A stretch of DNA of 12,964 nt from assembly GCA_002427845.1 (NCBI GenBank), contig DIYZ01000044.1, positions 1-12,964 on the forward strand, written 5' to 3'. The notes beneath the pieces are model-generated. The model was not told the origin of the DNA. It was given only the letters and a program-made list of their open reading frames with translations, and searched no databases. This document shows positions 6,629 through 11,911 of this stretch, one piece after another. Source of the stretch: Chloracidobacterium sp. UBA6041 (lineage in GTDB: Bacteria > Acidobacteriota > Blastocatellia > Pyrinomonadales > Pyrinomonadaceae). Every line of letters starts with the position of its first letter. Within the stretch, counting starts at the first letter, position 1. The position numbers and the translations under genes were made by a program.

Positions 6629-6632
6629 ATGA
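6354..6632 (+). CDS. doubtful small ORF upstream of the DUF2520 gene
   Basis: This 92-codon ORF opens with residues such as DWEKLFSLFSNALSMMLGGS that look protein-like. It then runs through three repeat fragments (6424-6435, 6516-6524, 6574-6590), and its second half has no protein character. It ends overlapping the ATG of the next gene (ATGA). No Shine-Dalgarno sequence precedes its ATG. It could be a short real gene extended by repeat insertion, or chance. I do not recognise it. Confidence 0.25.
   Translation: MEKPDALDWEKLFSLFSNALSMMLGGSPMVARASAPQKKQTLRLASAKKPEPFGHCGMPAIIMQYLRKSSDFQSKLLVCKGGCKGLPAMPDE
6574..6590. repeat. REP-like palindrome GCAAACTGTTAGTTTGC
   Basis: An exact copy of the 7-bp stem, GTT-loop palindrome also found at 4982-4998 and 7557-7573. 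Here it lacks the TGTAAC prefix seen at the other copies. Confidence 0.75.
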
Positions 6633-7555
6633 CGAAAGTTAAACGCCAAACGCCAAAGCCTTCGGTCGCCATCGTCGGGCCCGGGCGCCTGGGGCAAGCT
6701 ATGGCAATGGCCCTGCAAGCCTCGGGCTATCCAATCCTCGCCTTCGTCTCCCGGCGCGCGGCCCATGCCAAAAAAGCGGCCAGGTTAATTGCCACATCCG
6801 CTAAGCCTGTCCGGTCGCTAAGTACAGACCAGCTTGACCAACTACCAGCCACCGATCTGATTCTGATAACAACGCCCGACGACATTATTGAATCCACCGC
6901 GCAAGCGTTGGCAACTGCGCAAAGGAGCGGCCGGCGAGGTCGAACCGTGCTCCATACCAGCGGGGCGCTGGCTTCGGATGTTTTACGCCCGCTGGCGAAT
7001 TCCGGATTCAAAACGGGTTCAATGCACCCGCTGGTTTCCGTTAGCGAACCTCGCGCCGGCGCTGAGGCTTTATGCGGCGCGTTTTACTGTCTGGAAGGAG
7101 ACGAGGCGGCGCTGCGAGTTGCGCGTTTGATTGTCAGGGATCTGAAGGGCAGGAGCTTTTCAATCCCACCGGAGCGTAAGGCCCTGTATCACGCTGCCGC
7201 GGTGATGGCCTCGGGACATCTGGTCGCATTGTTTGCTTTGGCTGCTGAAATGCTCGCTTCCTGTGGAGTAGGCAAACGAAGCGCGCGCCGAATACTGCTG
7301 CCGCTGGTTGAAAGCACCGTTAAGAATTTGCAGGTATCCGATCCGGAGAAGGCCCTCACGGGAACATTCGCGCGCGGGGATCTTGCAACCGTGGAAAGAC
7401 ATCTAAGGGCACTCTCCCGGAAAGAGCTCGAGCCGGCTTTGGAAGTTTACAAACTGCTGGGTCGTCGCTCGCTGGAACTCGCGCACAAGAACGGACTCGA
7501 CCTACAACTTTTGAAGCAGATCAGAAAAGCTTTGGAGTCAGCGAAGCGCCTGTAA
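6629..7555 (+). CDS. Rossmann-like/DUF2520 domain protein
   Basis: The 308-residue protein has an N-terminal nucleotide-binding fold with the GxGxxG loop VGPGRLGQAMAMAL (16-29). Motifs in the style of the ketopantoate-reductase/6PGDH superfamily follow: LILITTPDDII (77-87), TVLHTSGAL near 106-114 and SMHPLVSV near 131-138. A helical C-terminal DUF2520-type domain starts around ALYHAAAVMASGHLVALFALAAEML and probably dimerises. Such proteins are predicted NAD(P)-dependent oxidoreductases of unknown substrate. The ATG at 6629 overlaps the end of a doubtful upstream ORF and has no strong Shine-Dalgarno sequence; no better in-frame start is seen. The stop codon TAA (7553-7555) lies inside the TGTAACGC prefix of a repeat. 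The malic enzyme gene follows on the same strand after 129 nt. Confidence 0.85.
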   Translation: MTKVKRQTPKPSVAIVGPGRLGQAMAMALQASGYPILAFVSRRAAHAKKAARLIATSAKPVRSLSTDQLDQLPATDLILITTPDDIIESTAQALATAQRSGRRGRTVLHTSGALASDVLRPLANSGFKTGSMHPLVSVSEPRAGAEALCGAFYCLEGDEAALRVARLIVRDLKGRSFSIPPERKALYHAAAVMASGHLVALFALAAEMLASCGVGKRSARRILLPLVESTVKNLQVSDPEKALTGTFARGDLATVERHLRALSRKELEPALEVYKLLGRRSLELAHKNGLDLQLLKQIRKALESAKRL

Positions 7556-7575
7556 CGCAAACTGTTAGTTTGCGC
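7551..7575. repeat. REP-like palindrome overlapping the DUF2520 stop codon
   Basis: TGTAACGCAAACTGTTAG at 7551-7568 continues to TTTGCGC at 7575. The stem is CGCAAACT (7556-7563) and AGTTTGCG (7567-7574). The prefix and palindrome equal the second tandem copy at 4976-5000 base for base. The TAA of the prefix is the stop codon of the upstream gene. Confidence 0.8.
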
Positions 7576-7583
7576 CTCTACCG

Positions 7584-7614
7584 GGGTCCCCAGCCGGGCA
7601 GCCCGGCTGGGGTG
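7584..7614. repeat. GC-rich palindrome (GGGTCCCC...GGGGTG type)
   Basis: Positions 7588-7612 form a perfect palindrome: CCCCAGCCGGGC, one central A, then GCCCGGCTGGGG. The 31-nt unit 7584-7614 matches 25 of 31 positions with 12331-12361 inside the quinone oxidoreductase gene. Only four Ts follow, scattered, so it is not a classic terminator, though a 12-bp GC stem 30 nt after a stop codon may still end or stabilise the transcript. Confidence 0.75.
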
Positions 7615-7684
7615 GTTGCTTGCCTAACTGTTGTTGCCCGCGTTAAGTTTGTCGCACCCGGCCAAACGAAAGGAATCTCGCTTA

Positions 7685-9115
7685 GTGGAAAGGATACCCA
7701 GCGACAGTTATAGCCTGACCTTGCGCGTCAAGCTTTCTACGCGCGCGGGCACTCTCGGCGAAGTGGCCACGGCGATTGGCAAAGCGGGCGGAGACATCGG
7801 GGCTATCGATATTGTCAGCGTCGGCCGCGACTACATCATTCGCGACATCACCGTCAACACTGTCTCCAGTGAGCACGAAGAAAAAATCGTCGATGCTGTA
7901 AAAGACATAGACGGCATCGAGGTCATCCACGTTTCCGACCGCACCTTCCTCATGCACATCGGCGGCAAGATCGAAGTCGTTTCCAAGCTGCCGCTGAAAA
8001 CGCGCGCCGATCTTTCCATGGCCTATACCCCCGGCGTTGCTCGGATATGCGAAGCAATTCATAAGGATCCCGCAAAAGCCTTCAATCTTACGATCAAGAA
8101 GAATACTGTGGCCGTGGTTACAGACGGCACGGCCGTGCTTGGTCTGGGCGACATTGGCCCCGCGGCCGCGATGCCGGTAATGGAAGGCAAGGCAATGCTG
8201 TTTAAGGAATTCGGGGGCGTCAACGCCTTCCCCATCTGTCTGAACACGAAAGATCCGGACGAGATCGTACGCACAGTAAAAGCAATCTCTACCGCTTTTG
8301 GCGGAATCAATCTCGAGGATATTTCCGCGCCGCGGTGTTTTGAAATCGAAGACCGCCTCAAGGAAGAACTCGACATACCGGTCTTCCACGATGATCAGCA
8401 TGGCACGGCGGTGGTTGTGCTCGCTGCTCTTCTCAACGCGTTAAAGATCGTCGGTAAGCAGATGACCGACATTAAAGTCGTGGTTAGTGGCGTGGGCGCT
8501 GCCGGTGTGGCTTGTTCGAAGATCATCATGGCTGCCGGAGTAAAGAATATTATTGGTTGCGACCAGCAGGGTGCTTTGTATCGCGGGCGTCGCGAGCACA
8601 TGAACCGGGTGAAAGACTGGTATGCACAAAACACAAACCCCAACGAAGAAAAGGGCACGGTGCATGACGTCATCAAGGGCGCCGATGTTTTTCTGGGATT
8701 GTCTGTCCCCGGGGTTTTAGGAATAGAAGATCTGAAGCAAATGGCGCCGAAGCCGATCGTCTTCGCGATGGCCAATCCCACGCCGGAGATAATGCCGGAA
8801 GATGCCGCTCCTTACGTTGCGGTGATGGCCACCGGACGTTCAGATTATCCGAATCAAATCAACAACGTGCTGTGCTTCCCGGGAATATTTCGCGGCGCGC
8901 TTGCCTGCCGCGCCTCGCGCATTAACGAAGAGATGAAACTCGCCGCCGCCCAGGCGATTGCTGGAATCATCAGCGGCAATGAACTCCATCCTGAATACAT
9001 TGTGCCGTCGGTATTTGATAAACGCGTGGCCGAAGCCGTCGCGCGCGATGTGGAAGAAGCCGCGTATCAGACCGGCGTCGCCCGCCGCGACAGAGCATCA
9101 CAAGACGGGTTGTAA
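7685..9115 (+). CDS. NAD-type malic enzyme with N-terminal ACT domain
   Basis: The 476-residue enzyme should convert L-malate to pyruvate and CO2, feeding pyruvate and reducing power from the TCA cycle. An ACT domain (about 11-85, LTLRVKLSTRAGTLGEVATAI...) suggests allosteric control by a small ligand. The catalytic part shows MAYTPGVA (112-119, Tyr114), MEGKAMLFKEFGG (166-178, Lys169), the metal-binding NLEDI (209-213) and FHDDQHGTA (234-242), and the nucleotide loop SGVGAAGVA (268-276). Asp293 at the end of the next strand favours NAD over NADP (inference). It lacks the phosphotransacetylase tail of MaeB-type enzymes. The frame is open to a TTG at 7631, but I chose the GTG at 7685: GAAAGGA (7668-7674) precedes it by 10 nt, and the extra 18 residues look unrelated. 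A 140-bp repeat element follows soon after the stop codon. Confidence 0.94.
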   Translation: MERIPSDSYSLTLRVKLSTRAGTLGEVATAIGKAGGDIGAIDIVSVGRDYIIRDITVNTVSSEHEEKIVDAVKDIDGIEVIHVSDRTFLMHIGGKIEVVSKLPLKTRADLSMAYTPGVARICEAIHKDPAKAFNLTIKKNTVAVVTDGTAVLGLGDIGPAAAMPVMEGKAMLFKEFGGVNAFPICLNTKDPDEIVRTVKAISTAFGGINLEDISAPRCFEIEDRLKEELDIPVFHDDQHGTAVVVLAALLNALKIVGKQMTDIKVVVSGVGAAGVACSKIIMAAGVKNIIGCDQQGALYRGRREHMNRVKDWYAQNTNPNEEKGTVHDVIKGADVFLGLSVPGVLGIEDLKQMAPKPIVFAMANPTPEIMPEDAAPYVAVMATGRSDYPNQINNVLCFPGIFRGALACRASRINEEMKLAAAQAIAGIISGNELHPEYIVPSVFDKRVAEAVARDVEEAAYQTGVARRDRASQDGL

Positions 9116-9130
9116 GCGATGACGTTTCTG

Positions 9131-9270
9131 GTAGTGTCTTAGTTTCAATTCTCTGCGCCACCTCCGCGTGCTCGGCGTCTCTGCGGTTAATGATTTTGAA
9201 GGGCTATTCACCGCAGAGCCGCAGAGTTCGCAAAGGTTTCGCAGAGAAGGAACTCTAACTCAGACACTAC
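9131..9270. mobile_element. 140-bp hairpin MITE-like element with flanking direct repeat
   Basis: Ends are GTAGTGTCTTAGTT (9131-9144) and the complementary AACTCAGACACTAC (9257-9270), 13 of 14 paired. The arms go on pairing through CTCTGCG-rich sequence up to GCGGT (9183-9187) and ACCGC (9210-9214), leaving a loop of about 22 nt. Each arm is made of degenerate CTCTGCG heptamers. GACGTTTCTG(G) occurs right before (9121-9130/31) and right after (9271-9280/81), as expected of a 10-11 bp target-site duplication. No protein is encoded, so a transposase would have to act from elsewhere. It lies 15 nt downstream of the malic enzyme stop codon. Confidence 0.8.
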
Positions 9271-9335
9271 GACGTTTCTGGGGAGATACTCATGAAGCAC
9301 AGGCAGTGTTATCCTTATTCAGAGGTAAACGAAAC

Positions 9336-9548
9336 ATGGCAATGCAGACTAACCTGGAAGCTTTGATCGAGGTTGCCAAGCACCTCTCCGATGAGGAGAG
9401 GAAAAAACTTGTAGAAGCTCTGCATCCGCGTTCAGAATCGCCGCCACCTCGACACATCGCAGAGATGCGCGGGCTTGGGAAGGATTTGTGGCAAGGAATT
9501 GATCCGCAAGATTATCTCAATGCGGAGCGCGACTCGTGGGACAACTGA
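9336..9548 (+). CDS. small antitoxin-like protein
   Basis: The 70-residue protein has an N-terminal helical stretch, LEALIEVAKHLSDEERKKLVEAL (7-29), of the kind found in antitoxins. A C-terminal segment follows, AEMRGLGKDLWQGIDPQDYLNAERDSWD (42-69). The pattern LRGLGKxxWxGxDxxxYxxxxRxxW is, from memory, typical of antitoxins paired with PIN/VapC-type toxins, where it wraps the toxin. I chose the ATG at 9336 because AGAGG (9321-9325) lies 10 nt upstream; the longer frame to 9168 runs through the 140-bp repeat element. Its end overlaps by 13 nt a second frame that looks like the start of the partner toxin, but that gene is broken. It may survive as an orphan antitoxin. Confidence 0.65.
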   Translation: MAMQTNLEALIEVAKHLSDEERKKLVEALHPRSESPPPRHIAEMRGLGKDLWQGIDPQDYLNAERDSWDN

Positions 9549-9643
9549 CGCCGCTTATTGCGGGAAAGTTAGTGGCCTTTGCGATTACAGTTCACGCTTT
9601 ACGGAGTGCCCGCCAGCTTTCTTCGTTAGAACAGCAGTCATAA
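9536..9643 (+). pseudogene. broken PIN-like toxin gene, N-terminus only
   Basis: A GTG at 9536, inside the antitoxin's last codons, opens a frame reading (M)GQLTPLIAGKLVAF. This is the kind of start seen in PIN-domain toxins just before the first catalytic Asp and its hydrophobic strand. The expected Asp-x-x-x-x-(I/L)-Y continuation is missing: after about codon 15 (near 9580) the frame turns into unrelated residues and stops at 9641-9643. The change coincides with the end of a minus-strand open fragment (9585), suggesting a deletion or rearrangement junction. The PIN assignment is from family memory and position, not from catalytic residues, which are absent. Confidence 0.45.
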
Positions 9644-9773
9644 GATAAGCTCTCGGAATCTCCTCGTGCGCATCCCTCATTGCATCGCTAAAAGGATGTT
9701 TTCCAAGACCCACCTGAGCTAAATCCTTCAGGTCTTCAAGATCTTGATTGAGGGTTGGGAGAAGGATATTTTT
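9585..9773 (-). pseudogene. possible C-terminal gene fragment, unrecognised
   Basis: On the minus strand a frame is open for about 62 codons between an upstream stop (9774-9776) and TAA (9585-9587). Residues such as HPFSDAMRDAHEEIPRAYL have a protein-like composition with amphipathic helix character. No ATG or GTG lies near its beginning, so if real it is a fragment cut at its 5' side. It abuts the point where the toxin frame breaks. I do not recognise a family. Confidence 0.3.
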
Positions 9774-9941
9774 TCAGGCCAGCGTAGGTTGGGCTTTGGC
9801 ATGGGGCGCGACCGCGAAGATATTGCGGATGCTTCGAACTACGTGTCTGAATTGCGCGACGCAGAGATGCGCACACCTGAGGGCTGCGAGAAGACTCCCG
9901 AGGAGTTCCTGCAAGACGCCGATTTACCTATAAAGAGCTGA
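9744..9941 (+). pseudogene. short ORF, possible C-terminal fragment
   Basis: The frame (TTG at 9744, TGA at 9939-9941) encodes a charged 65-residue peptide ending EGCEKTPEEFLQDADLPIKS. Residues ASNYVSELRDAEMRTPEG look protein-like. There is no Shine-Dalgarno sequence and no ATG before residue 20. It partly overlaps the minus-strand fragment, so at most one of the two can be genuine in the overlap. The family is unknown; small toxin-antitoxin-type proteins can look like this, but nothing decides it. Confidence 0.3.
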
Positions 9942-9994
9942 GAGTAGTTCACGCCCCAGTTTACGACGTTTCAGCACCGAGGCTGGAGCTTCCT

Positions 9995-10182
9995 GGCTCC
10001 ATTAGGAGCCAAATGTTTATAGCAACCGCACGAACCAGAAACTGAAAGCTCCGTAGGAGCGCAATGTTTGTAGACACATCTCGAGCCAGTTGGAGGCTCA
10101 ATTAGGCAGGACATTTCGCCCCTGCGGGGCTCAAAGTTAGAAATTGAATGTAGAACTATAAACATTGCGGCCCTATCGGGCC
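9995..10182. repeat. array of four hairpin-plus-ATGTTTRTAG units, two facing two
   Basis: Each unit is a GC hairpin followed by (G)(C)AAATGT-type tail. Plus-oriented: GGCTCC-ATTA-GGAGCC with AAATGTTTATAG (9995-10022), and GCTCC-GTA-GGAGC with GCAATGTTTGTAG (10048-10073). Minus-oriented: GCCCC-GCA-GGGGC with GAAATGT (10112-10130 on the minus strand), and GGCCC-GATA-GGGCC with GCAATGTTTATAG (10156-10182 on the minus strand). A further stem GAGCC/GGCTC (10083-10087, 10095-10099) sits at the turn. Stem sequences differ but stay paired, so structure rather than sequence is kept. The region encodes no protein. Confidence 0.75.
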
Positions 10183-10207
10183 CAAGACGAGACGGGATTA
10201 CATCCAC

Positions 10208-10399
10208 GAAGGAATGATGCTTTCGGCTCTTTTCTCAATAGTTGGATAAGGCTTTACGAAGCGGGGTCGCGTGAGAATGTCAGCGTGCCTTCGCGTAGCT
10301 CCTCGAGACTAGCCTCGTAGTTCTGCTCGATCTCCCGTTAGGAAAAGCAGTAGGTAGTTCGCAGAAGGCAGACATCCAGCGGAGAGTAAGGCAAACTCG
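10208..10399. other. intergenic stretch, nothing recognised
   Basis: Between the hairpin array and the end of the oxygenase gene I see no gene, repeat or clear terminator. The region could be the decayed 3' flank of either neighbour. Confidence 0.4.
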
Positions 10400-11031
10400 C
10401 TATCGCTTATCCCGCTGGCGCAGCGAAAAATGGAAAGACTGATACAGCCTGCCGTTTTGCTGATTGCTGCCGAAGTGTTTTGTGGCCGAATGAAGCAAAC
10501 CGCTGGGAAACAGCACTGCGCGGTTGTACACATTTCCGATACGGTCAATTTCTATCCAGCATCCTGGTTTCTTGCTGTCTCGCTCCAGCATTGCTTCTAG
10601 TTTTTCAATCCTGATCCTAATCGTTTCGCGTCCTGCTTTGTTGGACTAGAAATCAGACCAGTCTCACGATGCTGCCATAGGGACGTGCCGGCATTGTAGG
10701 GAGCACGCGGCGTGAGATACACCAGGAGCATCATCCAGTTTGGCGGGTCGTCATAGTGGACGCCAACGGTCTCTGCCATTCGGCCCCTGGCAAAGGCGCT
10801 AAAGAAAACTCCGTTGGATGCTTCAATAGCCATTACATCGTCTTCCCAATACCCGATCCGAATTCTGAATTTCTTTTCTATCAGTTCCTTTATACCGCCA
10901 GGCTGATAAGCCTGAGTCCTTCTGCCTACAAGACCGTCGGGCTCTGAGTAAGTCATGGCTAATGCCCGGCGCCTAACCTTTTCGGGGCGGAGATAGAACC
11001 CGTCCACTGTCTGGAGGAAGCGACTAGTCAT
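10400..11031 (-). pseudogene. 2OG-Fe(II) oxygenase-like gene (DUF6445 type) with a one-base frameshift
   Basis: The first 144 codons (from ATG 11031, with AGGA about 6 nt upstream) contain VHYDDPPNW. Its His92-x-Asp94 fits the first two iron ligands of a double-stranded beta-helix dioxygenase, and LLVYLTPRAPYNAGTSLWQHRETGL follows. The frame then stops at 10597-10599. In the next frame the protein plainly goes on: EAMLERDSKKPG, then FPSGLLHSATKHFG with the distal His, and RLYQSFHFSL, ending at 10400. One extra A in the run at 10601-10605 (T5 on the plus strand) would rejoin both parts into about 210 residues. So this is a recent frameshift, an assembly error in a homopolymer, or slippage. Such proteins are predicted hydroxylases of unknown substrate. 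A membrane protein gene lies 85 nt upstream on the same strand. Confidence 0.75.
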
Positions 11032-11116
11032 GAGGTCCTGAGAAAAAGAGTTGTGTACCAGTGCCTGACGAGCTTATTGCAGCGCGAATGAAATGAACAC
11101 ATCGCATGTTCACGAT

Positions 11117-11773
11117 CTATGTGAGCGATTGGGAACCGGCTTCCACTGCGGACGCGCCGCGCGGCTGATGTTTGGCCAGGGCCGCGTCATACAAGTCCTT
11201 CACGTCGTTGTAACTGCAGTAAGGCTGTCTGCCAAGTACCATTTTTACGCGTCGCCAAAAGGGAATTTTGGTTCGCATAAGCGAAAAGTTTTCCGGACTC
11301 ACCTTTAGCGTCTCGTCAGCCCTGAGGTCATATTGCGCATAGACACCCTTGAGAATTTCTCCCCTCTTGCGCACCGCAAACACTCCAGACTCCGAGCTGT
11401 CGGAATCGGGTATGTAGTAGAAGGAAGAAAGCAGATGTCCTCTGCAAACTCCGGCGCCTAGATACTTCAGTACCTCGCGCCGATCAGGACGATAGTTGAA
11501 AAACTTAAAGCTTACGTGCTCGCCGCTCAGGGCTAAACGATAAATCTCAATCGCTTCAACATCCGGAGGGTAGTTTGGTAGTTTGCACGTTCCAATCCAG
11601 ATACCGGCAAGACTGAAGCGACCGTACATTTTCAGGACCCTGCGACTGCCGCGGCCCAGCCATCCAAAAACAAGAACTACAAAGGTCGCCAGCAGGCTGG
11701 CCACGAAACCCCACCAGAAACCGTTTGGAAGATGGATGAGCGAGTATGCAAAAAGAGAGAGAGGGACTTTCAT
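11117..11773 (-). CDS. membrane-anchored protein of unknown function
   Basis: The 218-residue protein starts with a hydrophobic N-terminus (residues 4-40, with FWWGFVASLLATFVVLVFGWLG as a clear membrane segment and a possible short one before it). A positively charged RGSRRVLK follows, which places the rest in the cytoplasm by the positive-inside rule. Residues 50-150 are rich in predicted strands (GIWIGTCKL, HVSFKFFNY, GHLLSSFYYI, GVFAVRKRG, ILKGVYAQYD) and could form a small barrel. I do not recognise a family; the plan of membrane helix plus beta-barrel recalls Cap15-type effectors, but no partner enzyme is nearby. The ATG at 11773 has AAAGGAG (11780-11786) 6 nt upstream, which decides it over the longer frame to 11830. 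It is probably co-transcribed with the oxygenase-like gene. Confidence 0.7.
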   Translation of the reverse strand: MKVPLSLFAYSLIHLPNGFWWGFVASLLATFVVLVFGWLGRGSRRVLKMYGRFSLAGIWIGTCKLPNYPPDVEAIEIYRLALSGEHVSFKFFNYRPDRREVLKYLGAGVCRGHLLSSFYYIPDSDSSESGVFAVRKRGEILKGVYAQYDLRADETLKVSPENFSLMRTKIPFWRRVKMVLGRQPYCSYNDVKDLYDAALAKHQPRGASAVEAGSQSLT

Positions 11774-11876
11774 GAGGAACTCCTTTGAGAGAACTCGCGA
11801 GGACCGAGCTAGCGCTTTGCCTTTTATCACGTTTCATTGGCGGGTTCTAGCCCTCCGGATCAAATCCAGCCTTCTG

Positions 11877-11904
11877 TTCACTATTTACTGTTCACGATTT
11901 ACTA
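11877..11904. repeat. four degenerate heptamers (TTYACTR) before the quinone oxidoreductase gene
   Basis: TTCACTA, TTTACTG, TTCACGA and TTTACTA follow one another without gaps and end 7 nt before the ATG at 11912. This takes the place where a Shine-Dalgarno sequence would be expected, and none is seen. A similar heptamer run (GAGTAAT x3) lies just past the gene's stop codon. Confidence 0.6.
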
Positions 11905-11911
11905 TTGCGCC

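Noticed and set aside
7588..7612. Intrinsic terminator after the DUF2520 gene
   Set aside because: The stem is strong, but no T run follows and the same unit occurs inside a coding sequence, so it is better read as a mobile palindrome.
7682..8401. 239-codon minus-strand ORF
   Set aside because: It is antisense to the malic enzyme gene; shadow frame in a high-GC coding region.
9168..9335. 56-residue upstream extension of the antitoxin-like gene
   Set aside because: It begins inside the 140-bp repeat element; the ATG at 9336 has a ribosome-binding site and gives a protein of normal antitoxin size.
9336..9643. Working toxin-antitoxin system
   Set aside because: The toxin frame lacks any catalytic residues and stops after 35 codons.
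9971..10207. 78-codon minus-strand ORF
   Set aside because: It is made up of the hairpin array; residues follow the repeats rather than any protein pattern.
11117..11773. CBASS defence system with a Cap15-type effector
   Set aside because: Only a loose architectural likeness; no nucleotidyltransferase or ancillary gene is present in the window.
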